Assembly (NCBI GenBank): GCA_030147945.1
Contig: JASBUL010000103.1
Span: forward strand, 1 to 64,000
Source of the DNA: Oceanococcus sp.
GTDB taxonomy: Bacteria > Pseudomonadota > Gammaproteobacteria > Nevskiales > Oceanococcaceae
Direction of reading: 5' to 3'
Length of the DNA stretch: 64,000 nt
In this document: piece by piece, positions 1-9,409 of the stretch
Position numbering within the stretch: position 1 is the first letter of the stretch
Layout of the letters: each line of letters begins with the position of its first letter
The notes under the pieces: generated by a model
Database searches by the model: none
What the model saw: only the letters and a program-made list of their open reading frames with translations
What the model was told of the DNA's origin: nothing
Program-made: the position numbers and the translations under genes

Positions 1-946
1 TGCGAGCCAGCACGCGTTCAATGCCAAAGCGCTCGCTGATCAGCGCAATATCGACCACGGCAATTGAGCCGAAGATCAACAGGGCTTTGAGAAAATTGGC
101 GCTTTTACGGGTCTGCAGCAACCAGATCACGGCGAGTACGCTGAGACCAATGGCCAGGCTGGTGTTGCCCATGCGTGAACGCGACAACACCACGCCGACC
201 ACAAGGGCTATCAGCATCATGCGGTAGAGCAGAACCGGGCTGGCCAGCAGGTTGAGCAGGCTCAGCAGCTTGCCGCGCAAGGTTTGACGTGATTCGCTGG
301 GCCGTCCCAGCAGCAGAGCCAGGATGGTCGCTGCACCGAGCACCAGATAAGCGGCGAAATGATTGCGGTTGGGGAATGAACCGGTGGCCCCGTGGCGGTG
401 GGCATTGGCCGGATCAAGCAGGCTGATGGTGAAGCCGGTGATTTCGTGCAGGGCGCCATACATGGCCTGCAGAGTCGTCATCACGGCTATCGCAATGAGC
501 AGGATCTTGAAGTCCCTGCGTTCGCGCACATGCCAGAGCACGGCAAGATACAGCGTGAAATAGGCCAGCGACCACTGCAGCAGGCGCAGCGAGTCCAGCG
601 GCGCCGTCGACAGCCGGTAGACCGGCTGGGCACCCACCGCGCTGATGGCCTGATGCACGCTGTAGCTGTAGGGCGCGATCTGCTCAAGCAGCTCGGCGGG
701 AAGCGGGATGAGCTGGATGACCTGCCAGCCCAGCCACAAAAACCACAGCGCCAGAGGCAGGGTGGCGCGACGAGACATCATCAGCTGGGTGGTGCTGGAC
801 CGCGCCGATGCCCATGCCGCCATGACCAGGCTGAGCGCCGCGCTGAGTGCCAGCAAGGCTGGCGGCCAGTCCGCATTGCCCCCACGAAAAACCGGGATCA
901 GGGCCAAGGCCACAATCAGCAGCGACATGCCGGTCCAGTGGATCAT
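1..946 (-). CDS. O-antigen ligase/polymerase-type membrane protein (partial, runs off the left edge)
   Basis: About 315 residues are visible, starting at an ATG at 946 that overlaps the stop of the upstream gene (ATGA). The protein is a chain of hydrophobic segments (about 7-22, 31-47, 63-82, 124-141, 147-163, 195-214 and 240-256), as in inner-membrane Wzy/WaaL enzymes. It carries GSFPNRNHFAAYL at 189-200 and SRSRMG at 255-260, both of which I recognise from O-antigen ligase (Wzy_C) proteins of exopolysaccharide loci. It is the last visible gene of the leftward exopolysaccharide operon, so it probably polymerises or ligates undecaprenyl-linked repeat units. The C-terminal part lies outside the window, and sequence alone does not separate a ligase from a polymerase. 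Confidence 0.85.
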   Translation of the reverse strand, partial: MIHWTGMSLLIVALALIPVFRGGNADWPPALLALSAALSLVMAAWASARSSTTQLMMSRRATLPLALWFLWLGWQVIQLIPLPAELLEQIAPYSYSVHQAISAVGAQPVYRLSTAPLDSLRLLQWSLAYFTLYLAVLWHVRERRDFKILLIAIAVMTTLQAMYGALHEITGFTISLLDPANAHRHGATGSFPNRNHFAAYLVLGAATILALLLGRPSESRQTLRGKLLSLLNLLASPVLLYRMMLIALVVGVVLSRSRMGNTSLAIGLSVLAVIWLLQTRKSANFLKALLIFGSIAVVDIALISERFGIERVLAR

Positions 947-1620
947 GGCGCCACTCGCATGCCGGTGTTGAGGCAGAAACGCAGCTGGCGCGGGCGCAGC
1001 TCGGGGCGAGCGCACAGCTGTGCCATGGCCGGGCGAATGCGGCAATATTCGTTGGGGCGTGACGCAGCCGGCATTGCGGCGCACAGCTGCTCGCCCACAC
1101 CGGCCTGGTTGGCGCTGTAGATCAGCGAGTTGTGCGCCAGGGCGGCGGTGTTAAACGCGGCCAGCCAGGTTTCGCGCAGGGCCGGCGAGGCGCGCTCCCA
1201 GTTGTAGGCCGCAATGATGCTCTGGGTGATGGCGATCGAACGAGAATGGGGCGCCAGCGCCAGCGCTCTTTCAACCGCCTGGCGCATGCGCTCGTCCAAT
1301 CGGCCCTGCAGATGCAGGTCGACTGCCAGGCGGTTCCAGGCTTCGGCATCGGCTGGAGCCAGCGCCAGTCGATGCAGATGCGCAGCGGTGAGTTGGCTGC
1401 GGTCGCCGTTCTTGCTGATGGCAATTGGTACGTCGACGGCCGGCCAGGTCAGCCAGGGCGAACTGCTGTCGAGGATTTCTCGGGCGGTTTCAGGTGACTG
1501 GCGGGCCCAGCCGGTGAGCGAATCGAGATAAAGCAGCTGGCTGGCGTGCAGAGTTGCCGTGGCCAGCAGCACGAGGCTGAGTGTCCAGCGCAGGAGGAGG
1601 GAAGGCCGGCTCAGTGGCAT
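943..1620 (-). CDS. Exopolysaccharide-operon membrane-anchored protein, unknown function
   Basis: This 225-residue protein has one N-terminal hydrophobic segment (about 10-26, a signal anchor or signal peptide). A helical Ala/Leu-rich body follows, and the stretch around 80-125 resembles a degenerate TPR unit. The C-terminal part has several cysteines, near 175, 200 and 214. I do not recognise a named family. Its stop overlaps the start of the O-antigen-ligase-type gene by four bases, and it lies 11 bases after the tyrosine autokinase gene, so it is co-translated with polysaccharide machinery. A periplasmic accessory role in polymerisation or export is inferred from position only. Confidence 0.75.
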   Translation of the reverse strand: MPLSRPSLLLRWTLSLVLLATATLHASQLLYLDSLTGWARQSPETAREILDSSSPWLTWPAVDVPIAISKNGDRSQLTAAHLHRLALAPADAEAWNRLAVDLHLQGRLDERMRQAVERALALAPHSRSIAITQSIIAAYNWERASPALRETWLAAFNTAALAHNSLIYSANQAGVGEQLCAAMPAASRPNEYCRIRPAMAQLCARPELRPRQLRFCLNTGMRVAP

Positions 1621-1631
1621 GGCGCACGTCG

Positions 1632-3821
1632 TCAGTAACGATAGCCGTAATAGCCGTAGTACTTGGCGCCACGACTGAAATTGGCGCCATTGAGGATCTT
1701 GCCGAACACGCTGGCATTGACCACCGACAACTGCTTGATGCTGTTCTTGAAGCCCTGCTTCTGGGTCTGCTCGGCACGCGCGACCAGGATAAAGGCATCG
1801 CAGCTGGGGACCAGATGCAGGGCATCACTTGATGCGCCCAGCGGTGGTGTGTCGATGATGATGTAGCGATAGCGTTCGCGCATCGCTCGCATCAGGTCGG
1901 CAAAAGCTTTGGAATCCAGCAGCAGCGCCGGATTGGCCGGAGCCGCTCCAGCCGGGATGAAGTCCACGCCGGTCACCTCATCGTGGACCAGCACCTCATC
2001 GACATCGGCTTGGCCAGCCAGCACGGCACTCAGGCCCTGGCGGCCTTTGCGCTGCTTGAACTGGGCTGACAGCTTGGAGCGGCGCATGTCCGTATCCACG
2101 ATCAGGACTCGCTCGCTGGCCGCCAGCGACGAGGCCAGCCCGGCGCTGATGGTGGTTTTGCCTTCGGCCGGGTTGGTCGATGTGATGGCGATGCACTTGA
2201 GCTTTTCGCCATGGCTGGTCAGCACGATGGCGGTCTTGATGCTGCGAATGCTCTCCGCAAACGGCGACTTGGGATCGTTGGCGATGAAGTGCCCGGCAGC
2301 CGCCAGTGCGGCTTTCTTGCGGATCACCGGAATGGTTCCGATCAGCGGCACATTGGGGGCCAGATCCTCAAGATCTTCCGGCGTTTCCAGGCGTGTGTTC
2401 AGCACCTCGCGCAGCAGCACAATGGCCAGCGCGACAACGCCGCCCAGTGCGAAGGCCAGGATCACGATCTTGCGGGTGTTGGGTTCAAACGATTTGCGCG
2501 GTGCGTAGGCGGGGTCCGCGATACGTGCGTTGATGGCCGAGTTGGAGCTGTCGGTCTGGGTTTCCTTGAATTTGGACAGGAACAGATCGTAGAGCTGCTG
2601 GTTGCTGGTGACCTCACGCTCCAGGCGGCTCAGCTCGAACTGCTTGCGATCAAGTTGCTGCAGCTTGCCGCGCACCTGGGCAACCTGACGTGCGAGCTGC
2701 TGCTCACTGCGACGTGCGATGTTCAGTTCCGACTCGATGCTCTGTTTCTTGATGTTGAGCTGGGTCAGGTAGCTGCGCTCTGCGGTCTGCAGGCTGGCCT
2801 GGGCCGAAGCCATTTGCGGATGGCGACGACCGTAGCGCTCCTCCATGGCACGCACCTGATTGAGTGCGGCGAGGTAGTTGTCGGTGGCTTCGGTGATCAC
2901 CGGATCATTGAGCAGAGAGCTGATGCTTGCCAGCGCGGCCGGTTGCTGACCGGCTTGCTGCAGCTCGGTGTAAAGACTCTGAAGCCGTGTGGTTTCACGT
3001 TGCGATTCCCGCAGACGCTTGCTCAGGTCGATCAGCTCGTCCTCGGACAGACCGCGCGAGCCGCCGACATTGATCAGGTTGGCATCTTCGCGAAATGCCT
3101 GCAGTTCGGCTTCTGCGGATTTGAGATCACCCGCCACGTTGCCGAGCTTCTCGGTCAGCCAACTGGTCGCTTTCTGGTAGATGTCCAGACGCGCCTGCAG
3201 CAGCTCTTCGATATACAGATCGGCCAGCGCGTTGGCCGCATTGGCGGCGAACTCCGGATCTTCCGACTTGAAGTGCACCATGAACATGGTTGACGCGGTG
3301 GCCAGTTCAACCGAGATGGCTTTGCTGACCCGGTCGAGCACGATCTCATGGTGTTCGGCGTCGCTCAGCGCTTCGCGCGGCGGCGGTGGCGGAATAAAGG
3401 GCAGCATGGCCAAGCTGCTGTGCAGACGGCGCAGCGGCCCCGGTTCGATGGCGGCGAACTCGTCACGGTTGGTCATGTCGAGGCGTTCGACCAGACGCTC
3501 GGTCAGCTTGCGTGAGGTGAGCAGCAAGGACTGCGTGACGTAATACTGGGTTGAGCCGTAGCCTGGGTTGTAGACCTCGTCAAACTCGGACACCGCCTTG
3601 ACGGGGCCGGGGTCGACCTGCAGCCACGCGGTGGCGCGGTAGACCGGCGTTTGCGACAGGGCGTAATACAAGGCGGCGAGGGCGAATGCCAGGGGCAGGC
3701 ATACCAGGGCCAGAATGTTCTTGCGCAGCACGCCAAGGAGATCGGCCAGACCGATGTCCCGGGCGCGCGCGAGGTCGAGCTGTTCCACGATCGCCGGATT
3801 CTCTTGAGTTGGGAGTCGCAC
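1632..3821 (-). CDS. Wzc-type polysaccharide co-polymerase and tyrosine autokinase (BY-kinase)
   Basis: This 729-residue inner-membrane protein sets polysaccharide chain length and autophosphorylates on tyrosine. An N-terminal Wzz domain starts with a membrane segment near 36-55. A long periplasmic coiled-coil region rich in Glu, Gln and Arg follows, then a second membrane segment near 430-452. The cytoplasmic BY-kinase domain has Walker A STNPAEGKTT (about 548), Walker A' VDTDMRR (about 576) and Walker B IIIDTPP (about 654). The last nine residues, YYGYYGYRY, hold six tyrosines, the autophosphorylation cluster of this family. The start is GTG, five bases after the export lipoprotein gene. 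No partner low-molecular-weight tyrosine phosphatase is visible. Confidence 0.93.
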   Translation of the reverse strand: MRLPTQENPAIVEQLDLARARDIGLADLLGVLRKNILALVCLPLAFALAALYYALSQTPVYRATAWLQVDPGPVKAVSEFDEVYNPGYGSTQYYVTQSLLLTSRKLTERLVERLDMTNRDEFAAIEPGPLRRLHSSLAMLPFIPPPPPREALSDAEHHEIVLDRVSKAISVELATASTMFMVHFKSEDPEFAANAANALADLYIEELLQARLDIYQKATSWLTEKLGNVAGDLKSAEAELQAFREDANLINVGGSRGLSEDELIDLSKRLRESQRETTRLQSLYTELQQAGQQPAALASISSLLNDPVITEATDNYLAALNQVRAMEERYGRRHPQMASAQASLQTAERSYLTQLNIKKQSIESELNIARRSEQQLARQVAQVRGKLQQLDRKQFELSRLEREVTSNQQLYDLFLSKFKETQTDSSNSAINARIADPAYAPRKSFEPNTRKIVILAFALGGVVALAIVLLREVLNTRLETPEDLEDLAPNVPLIGTIPVIRKKAALAAAGHFIANDPKSPFAESIRSIKTAIVLTSHGEKLKCIAITSTNPAEGKTTISAGLASSLAASERVLIVDTDMRRSKLSAQFKQRKGRQGLSAVLAGQADVDEVLVHDEVTGVDFIPAGAAPANPALLLDSKAFADLMRAMRERYRYIIIDTPPLGASSDALHLVPSCDAFILVARAEQTQKQGFKNSIKQLSVVNASVFGKILNGANFSRGAKYYGYYGYRY

Positions 3822-3826
3822 GGCCC

Positions 3827-4411
3827 TCAGAACAGCCGCTCATGCACGACGATGGTATCCCCCGGGAAAACCTGCACATCAGGTGTCGCGCGGAATTGAT
3901 CATCAGGCCCGGTGCCGGCGCGCTGAACGTAATACTTCTCCGCCGCGAAACGGGTCAGACCACCGGCCAGGGTGATCGCCTGGTGAACGGTCAAGCCGGG
4001 TTTGAAGGGATACTCGCCGGGTGACTTGACCGAGCCACCGACGAAAATCGGGGTGTAGCCGATGATGGTGGCACGCACATCCGGCTTGACCAGATAACCG
4101 TTGGACAGGCCGCGGGTGATCTGAGCTTCGACCTGGCTGGTGGTTTGTCGTGCGACCTGGATGCGGCCGAGCAAGGGATAGTTGATCTTGCCGTCGGAAT
4201 CCACCGTGAACTCACCACTGAGGTCGTCCTCCTGAAACACGTTGATGTGCAGGCGGTCGCCGACATTCAGGTAATAGACCGAGGGTTGAAACGCTGCGCT
4301 GCTGGTCGTGCTTTTGGCCGGCGGTGGGCTATCCGGTGCAACCGGTGCAGAACTGCATCCGCACAGTGCCGCACCGACCAGGCCGGGGACGAGGAAACGT
4401 GCTATTGGCAT
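3827..4411 (-). CDS. Outer-membrane polysaccharide export lipoprotein (Wza/OPX family, short form)
   Basis: This 194-residue protein has a lipoprotein signal with lipobox LCGC near residues 16-19. Next comes the polysaccharide-export domain (YYLNVGDRLHINVFQEDDLS and IQVARQTTSQVEAQI), then an SLBB-like stretch including FVGGSVKSPGEYPF and LTVHQAITLAGGLT. Family members form or anchor the outer-membrane channel for secreted polysaccharide. At 194 residues it is much shorter than E. coli Wza and matches the short GumB/EpsD-like type that lacks the large extra domains, so it probably needs the beta-barrel encoded just upstream. Its ATG overlaps the stop of that gene (ATGA). Confidence 0.9.
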   Translation of the reverse strand: MPIARFLVPGLVGAALCGCSSAPVAPDSPPPAKSTTSSAAFQPSVYYLNVGDRLHINVFQEDDLSGEFTVDSDGKINYPLLGRIQVARQTTSQVEAQITRGLSNGYLVKPDVRATIIGYTPIFVGGSVKSPGEYPFKPGLTVHQAITLAGGLTRFAAEKYYVQRAGTGPDDQFRATPDVQVFPGDTIVVHERLF

Positions 4412-5604
4412 CAGTTGAACTTGGCTTCCAGCCCGATGGTGGCGATGGTGGCATCAAACTGCTCGTTGGCGGCTACAGCGTCGCGGTCGAGGAAGCGTGA
4501 CTGCAGATAAACGTGCAGATCACGATCAAGCTGGTAGGAGTAGCGCCCGGTGACGCTGAGCAACTCATGCTTTTCTCCGGCGCCGACGAAATCACGATCC
4601 GAATACCCGACGGTGATCTTGGTGCTGCTGCGGTAGGTCCACAGTTGTGCCCATTCCAGGGCCACATTGTTGCTGTCGATGTAGACCGCATCGAAGCGGT
4701 AGGTCGGACTGTACTCACGGCCCCCGCTGAGGCGCCAGGTGCTGCGGCGGGTGGGTTCCCAGGTCAGCGACGCCTGATAGAACACGGTGTTGGTGTCTTC
4801 GGTCGACGGATCGTCGGGCTTCCATTGCCCGCGACCAGCACGCAGGTCGCCCGAGGTTTTGGCGGTGGCCGCCCAGCGCAGGCCAAGCATGCCAATGACC
4901 GCTTCGCCGGAGCGGTCGATGCCGCCGGTTCGGACCTGGTCGTAGTCAAGCGTGTAATGCAGGCCCTGAGCCAGCACCGACAGCTTGGGGCTGAAGTGGT
5001 AGAGCAGGGTGGCCGAGCCGGTATTGAACTGGCGGTCAAGGAACTGGGTGCTCGCCAGATTGGTTTCGTACTCGCGCGTTTTCACGCTGTACTTGAGCTC
5101 GTAGCCGATACGCGTGGTGCCATCCTGACCGCCAACCAGCGCGACATTGCCGGAGTATTCCGACCATTCGTCGAGTTTCTGATTGATCGAACTCTGGCCT
5201 TCGGTGCGATTGGTCCCGAACGGATCGTGGCCGTACTCCGCGATTGCGGTGAAACCCAAAATGGTCTGTCGCGGCAACTTCAGGTTGACCGTGCCCGATC
5301 CGAACCAGTCGGCGTAGTTGTCCTGCTTGCCGTAACTGTGTGCGGCAAACTCACCTTTGGCGGTGGCGCCGAAATCAGCAGCCGGAGCGGTTCGCGTGTA
5401 CTCGATCACGGGGCTCAGTACAGCACCCGAAACGGCGCGTTCGTTGGCGCTTTCGTAGTAGAAGTTGTTTGAGTAGGTGCCCTGCAGGCCAAGTTTGAAA
5501 TCAAACTCGTCAGCGGCTTCGGCCCATGCGTTCGGCGCGCATGCCAGCAGCGCCGTTGCCAGTACCGGGATCGTCCATGATTGCCGTGAAAATTCCAGCT
5601 GCAT
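4411..5604 (-). CDS. Outer-membrane beta-barrel protein of the exopolysaccharide operon
   Basis: The ATG at 5604 is chosen because AAGGAGAAC lies about ten bases upstream. A longer frame to 5631 would lack a signal peptide at its N-terminus. The 397-residue product has a signal peptide ending near ACAPNAWAEA. The rest is alternating polar and aromatic beta strands, with many Tyr/Trp/Phe girdle residues (GYSDRDFVG, GRYSYQLDRD), and it ends in F-N like a barrel terminal strand. Such barrels accompany short OPX lipoproteins in several exopolysaccharide loci and are thought to supply the outer-membrane pore. The exact subfamily is not certain. Confidence 0.85.
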   Translation of the reverse strand: MQLEFSRQSWTIPVLATALLACAPNAWAEAADEFDFKLGLQGTYSNNFYYESANERAVSGAVLSPVIEYTRTAPAADFGATAKGEFAAHSYGKQDNYADWFGSGTVNLKLPRQTILGFTAIAEYGHDPFGTNRTEGQSSINQKLDEWSEYSGNVALVGGQDGTTRIGYELKYSVKTREYETNLASTQFLDRQFNTGSATLLYHFSPKLSVLAQGLHYTLDYDQVRTGGIDRSGEAVIGMLGLRWAATAKTSGDLRAGRGQWKPDDPSTEDTNTVFYQASLTWEPTRRSTWRLSGGREYSPTYRFDAVYIDSNNVALEWAQLWTYRSSTKITVGYSDRDFVGAGEKHELLSVTGRYSYQLDRDLHVYLQSRFLDRDAVAANEQFDATIATIGLEAKFN

Positions 5605-5634
5605 GGCGTTCGTTCTCCTTTCTTGATGCATGGG

Positions 5635-6666
5635 CTAGGACGGGCTCAATGACGGATCGGGGGACGGTGTGGGGTCCGGCGGGGTCGATGTCGGCGTTGG
5701 CGTCGGCGTTGCACTGGGCGAGGCCGTGGGTGTTGGCGTAGCGCTGGGTGAGGCCGTCGGGGTCGCCGTCGGCGAGCTCGTCGGCGTTGCACTGGGTGTT
5801 GCCGATGGGGTCGCCGTCGGGGTTGGCGTGCTGCTCGCGGTCGGCGTCGGGCTGGTCGTCGGCTGCGGCGAGCTTGTCGCCGTCGGCGTCGGTGTTACCG
5901 TGCTGCCAGGGGTCGGTGTCGGCCCCGGGGTGGCCGGCGAACTGGTGGGGGCCGGCGTTTCGTCGATCGGTTGATCGGGGTCAGGAATGCCGGTGTCCGG
6001 ATCGCCGATGTCGATATCAATGTCCACATCGATATCAATGCCCGGGGGCAGGGTGTCCGGCGTGCTCGGCGGGGCACCGTTATTGGGCACGAAGATCAGG
6101 TCGCCCGGTTCCAGCAGGTGAACGCCGGAGTCATTGGAGAACAGCACGATGCCGCCAACCACGTTGATGTAGACACCGACATCCGCGCCGCTGACCTGGA
6201 CATTGCCAGGCATGCTCTGAGTCAGCACCAGAACGCTGAACTCGCCCTGCATGGCATTGATAATGCCGCTGGGGGTGTTGATGATGAAATTGGCCGGATC
6301 AACGCTGCCGATTGCACCGGTGACCACACTCAGACCACCCTGGATCAGGTCTATGACGAGTCGGCCAAAGCCGCTCTCGCCGCCACCCGGGGTGTATTGG
6401 AATTCATCCAGGCGAAGGACGCTGCCGCTTTTCATGCGGATCAGTGCGCCATCGTTGAGACGGATGCCCTTGCGCGCCAGCGCAGCGGTGCTCAGCGTAT
6501 CGCCGACTTGCACATTCATGCCTGCAACGCTGTTCAGCACCTGGCCGCCACGCTGCGTGGTCGCGGACCCGGACACCGACTGGATCTGGCCGATCTGGGC
6601 CGATGCTGTTGCACTGAATGCCAGCATGGCCAAGGCCAGCACGTTGGGCGTGATCAAATTCCGCAT
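5635..6666 (-). CDS. Secreted FecR-domain protein with a Pro/Thr/Ser-rich tail
   Basis: This 343-residue protein has a signal peptide ending at ASAQ (about 1-23). A FecR-like beta domain follows (about 35-195): [20 protein letters not shown], then [12 protein letters not shown], then [17 protein letters not shown]. An acidic Ile-Asp repeat (210-220) comes next, then about 105 residues made almost only of Pro, Thr, Ser and Ala. The last part looks like a flexible or glycosylated stalk; that is inference. AAAAGGAGAGG sits before the ATG. It is the first gene of the exopolysaccharide operon, with 30 bases to the beta-barrel gene. It lacks the cytoplasmic antisigma helices and membrane segment of true FecR, so a structural or adhesive role is more likely than sigma control. 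Confidence 0.85.
   Translation of the reverse strand: MRNLITPNVLALAMLAFSATASAQIGQIQSVSGSATTQRGGQVLNSVAGMNVQVGDTLSTAALARKGIRLNDGALIRMKSGSVLRLDEFQYTPGGGESGFGRLVIDLIQGGLSVVTGAIGSVDPANFIINTPSGIINAMQGEFSVLVLTQSMPGNVQVSGADVGVYINVVGGIVLFSNDSGVHLLEPGDLIFVPNNGAPPSTPDTLPPGIDIDVDIDIDIGDPDTGIPDPDQPIDETPAPTSSPATPGPTPTPGSTVTPTPTATSSPQPTTSPTPTASSTPTPTATPSATPSATPTSSPTATPTASPSATPTPTASPSATPTPTPTSTPPDPTPSPDPSLSPS
5640..5945 (-). repeat. Degenerate tandem repeat encoding the Pro/Thr/Ser tail
   Basis: The DNA is a run of imperfect short repeats built from GGCGTCGGC, GTTGGCGT and related words, inside the FecR-domain gene. It encodes [11 protein letters not shown]-like units. Such tracts can change length by slippage, so the stalk length may vary between strains. 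Reads across it could also mis-assemble. Confidence 0.85.
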
Positions 6667-6850
6667 GGCGCCTCTCCTTTTCGCCGGGCTACTTCGCCGT
6701 CATGGACGAAGTAACGGATGTATACCGCTGGCGGCTGTCAGTCCCCCTGTGGATCACAGCGCGCCGTGTGCTTACGTAGTCCCGATGCTCAGGCTGGCAT
6801 CAGATTTTTCGCACAGTACTGCAAGTATAGACACATTCATGCAGGCCCGG

Positions 6851-9286
6851 CTATTCGCTCAAAACGTAGCTTTCCAGCACGCGTGCGTTGGCGATCTGTT
6901 GTGCGGTGAAGGGGTAGTCCACCCACTGTTTGGCCGAATAGGCCTGGGTGAGGTCGTTGTAGTACGGCGACGCCGGGTCGGTGGACTGAGAGTAGGTGAC
7001 GAAACCCTGCGCCCTGGGGGCGCCGCTTTGCAGGTCCCAGGTCACCGCCTGGATGTAGCTGTTGCCGTAGGTCACCGGATAGCCGGACTCTCCAAGTGCG
7101 CCTGACGATGCGATGGTGAACGAACCTTCAAAGCCTTCGCCACCGAAGACCGGGATATCGCCGTTGACCCCGGAGCGTTGCATTTCGCCCATTGGCGTAT
7201 TCAGCGCGTAAGGGGAATTGGTGACGCTGGCCACGGCGTCAGCGAAAGCGGTTTCGACGAAGGGGTCGAGCACATTGAGGGTCCGCGGCGTGTTGACCGG
7301 ATCAGCGCTGCTGAACGGTGTCAGCCATTTCAGACTGACCACGTCGACCGGCAGCGGACTGTTTGAATTGCGCCAGAATTCGCGCCAGATATGGCCGCCG
7401 ACCGCGTCCAGATTGTTGCTGCGGTCCCAGTTCTGAAGCACCTCGCAGGCGGCGCTGATGTTGACCGGTCCAGCGGTGCCCAGAGCGATGCCGAGCGGGC
7501 AGTAGGTCGACAGCACGCTATCCAGGCCCAGCTCTGCGGTGTACACCTGCGAGTTCAGCACGATCTGCTTGAGCAGATCGAAGGTGAAGCCGGGCGTATC
7601 ATCCAGGCCGTCGCTGTTATCCAGTCGGCGCTGGACCTGCAGCATGCACAGGCGGGTGCGCATGGAACGCGCGCTGTCCTCGTCACCGATGATGGCCGCG
7701 TAGCCGGTGATGGGCTCGTCGGGATTGCTCAGCCAGTAGGAATCGTTGCAGTTGTGAACCCAGTCGTTGCGGCGCAGCGTGGGCAGATTGGCGGGGCCGA
7801 AGATGCCGGAGACCGGCGCATCCGGATCATCGTCCCACTCGCAGGCCGAGCGTGAGCCCTGCAGGATGGGCAAACCCGGCATGAGCAGGCCGAGTGCGGT
7901 TTGCAGAGGTTGCGCGCCGCAACTGGTGACCTTGCTGTCCGGTACGTTTGGCACCACGGTGACGTCGCCGTAATACACCCCCTGGCCGGGGCCGGTCGCC
8001 ACCGTGTTGACCCAGGGTACGCCGAGCACCGAGGCGTGCAGATCGATGAACTCATCCAGGCTCTTGGCGCGGTTCCAGCGGAAGAACTGGTTCATCAGGC
8101 GGTAGTTCTCGGCGTTGGCGTCGCGCAGGGTATAAGCCTTGAGCGGGGTCCATTCCAGGATCGGCAGTCCGGAGACCTGCATCTCCAGCATGGGGCCGTA
8201 GTGCGAGCTGTACAGGGTGCGGGTTTCGCTGCTCAGGCTGCCGTCCTGCTCGAGAATTTCGACCGTGATTTCGCTGGCCTGCATGTCACGCAGTTCGCCG
8301 TCGTAGAAGTATTGCGTCGGATTCAACGGGTTCAGATCAAGCTCGTAGAAGCTGAAACGAAACGCGGTGGAGACCGTGTGACTCCATGCGAAATGCTGAT
8401 TGAAACCGATCAGGGCAGCAGGCACGCCATACAGGCCCGCACCCATAATGTTGGTGTCGGGCAGGATGCCGTGCGCCAGATACAGGCGCTCGGTGCCCTG
8501 CCACGGGAAATGCGGGTTGCCGAACAGCATGGACGAACCGTCCTGGGTTGCTTGCGGGCCGAGGGCGTACATGTTTGAGCCGATGGGCAGACCGCCGGCC
8601 AGGGGCACGTCGGCCGGATCGAGCTGGCCGATCTGTTCGGCGCTGGCTGGCACCAGTGGCAGGTTGTCCGGTCCGGGAGGCGCGGCCGTTGCAATTTCGC
8701 TGACAAACACCGACGAGGAGGCCAGCACGGCCAGGCGATAAAAGCGCCGGAACATGTCATCTTCGCTGATCGGGCCAATCCATTCGGCATCACGGCAGCT
8801 GGCGTGGCGGCCGGGATGCTGGCCAGCGCGCAGTTCGCGCACGTAGCGGTTATAGCCGGCCACGAAACCACGGGTTGCCTGCAGGGCTTCCGGGTCCGAA
8901 TTGTCCCGTATGGTGGCGATCGCCTGCGGCGTGGCGAGCAGTGACCAGAAGAAGTCCGAATCGACATTGCTGCTGGTGTTGCCGTTGGCCGGAATGGTGT
9001 AGGTGCCGTCGCGACCCAGATAGCGCGCACGTTGGCCGCGTATGGTCAGCAGGTCCTCGGCCAGGACGCACAGATTGTCCTCGGCGTGAACATAGCCGTA
9101 GCCGTACCCGTAACTGGAAAAATTGTCCGCCGTGATGTGCGGAATGCCGTACTCGGTGCGTTTGATGCTGGCGTGGTAGGCACCGCTGCCGGCGCTGTCG
9201 TCGCGACCGCCGTTGCAGGCGCTCAGGCCGAGGGTAAATACAGCAGCAGTGGCCAGCACTCGGCCGGCGTGTGACGTCCTTGACAT
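6851..9286 (-). CDS. Penicillin/acyl-homoserine-lactone acylase family lipoprotein (Ntn hydrolase)
   Basis: This 811-residue precursor has a lipoprotein signal (LGLSAC, Cys24). The alpha-chain motif YGYGYVHAEDNLC is near 59-73. The autocleavage site lies at about Gly236-Ser237 in GGLPIGSNMYALG; Ser237 would become the N-terminal nucleophile of the beta chain. GNPHFPW follows, as in the family. Members hydrolyse amide-linked acyl chains of penicillins, AHL signals (PvdQ, QuiP), aculeacin or related lipids. The lipid anchor places it in the envelope. GAGGAG precedes the ATG. The next gene in the same direction is 123 bases upstream, so it may be a separate unit. The substrate cannot be read from sequence. 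Confidence 0.9.
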   Translation of the reverse strand: MSRTSHAGRVLATAAVFTLGLSACNGGRDDSAGSGAYHASIKRTEYGIPHITADNFSSYGYGYGYVHAEDNLCVLAEDLLTIRGQRARYLGRDGTYTIPANGNTSSNVDSDFFWSLLATPQAIATIRDNSDPEALQATRGFVAGYNRYVRELRAGQHPGRHASCRDAEWIGPISEDDMFRRFYRLAVLASSSVFVSEIATAAPPGPDNLPLVPASAEQIGQLDPADVPLAGGLPIGSNMYALGPQATQDGSSMLFGNPHFPWQGTERLYLAHGILPDTNIMGAGLYGVPAALIGFNQHFAWSHTVSTAFRFSFYELDLNPLNPTQYFYDGELRDMQASEITVEILEQDGSLSSETRTLYSSHYGPMLEMQVSGLPILEWTPLKAYTLRDANAENYRLMNQFFRWNRAKSLDEFIDLHASVLGVPWVNTVATGPGQGVYYGDVTVVPNVPDSKVTSCGAQPLQTALGLLMPGLPILQGSRSACEWDDDPDAPVSGIFGPANLPTLRRNDWVHNCNDSYWLSNPDEPITGYAAIIGDEDSARSMRTRLCMLQVQRRLDNSDGLDDTPGFTFDLLKQIVLNSQVYTAELGLDSVLSTYCPLGIALGTAGPVNISAACEVLQNWDRSNNLDAVGGHIWREFWRNSNSPLPVDVVSLKWLTPFSSADPVNTPRTLNVLDPFVETAFADAVASVTNSPYALNTPMGEMQRSGVNGDIPVFGGEGFEGSFTIASSGALGESGYPVTYGNSYIQAVTWDLQSGAPRAQGFVTYSQSTDPASPYYNDLTQAYSAKQWVDYPFTAQQIANARVLESYVLSE

Positions 9287-9409
9287 GGTCTCCTCGCGTC
9301 CGACTCTGTGTGGCCGGTCTTGTGCGTTTTTTAATGCGCCGCAGCCCGCTGGGCTGCGACGTGTGCAGCGGCGCGCCGGGCCTGATCCGCCGGGCGCGCG
9401 TTGGTTGGG

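Noticed and set aside
5640-5945. Possible CRISPR-like array
   Set aside because: The repeats are short, imperfect and in frame, and they encode a low-complexity Pro/Thr tail; no regular spacers exist.
6747-6759. CTGTGGATCACAG, a palindrome upstream of the exopolysaccharide operon, as a CRP-type site
   Set aside because: The TGTG and CACA half-sites are only three bases apart, not the six-base spacing of CRP sites.
9340-9358. A perfect 8-bp hairpin (CGCAGCCC, GGGCTGCG) past the acyl-CoA ligase gene
   Set aside because: Read leftward it is followed by GCGCATTAAAAAA and not by T residues, so it does not meet the criteria for a terminator.
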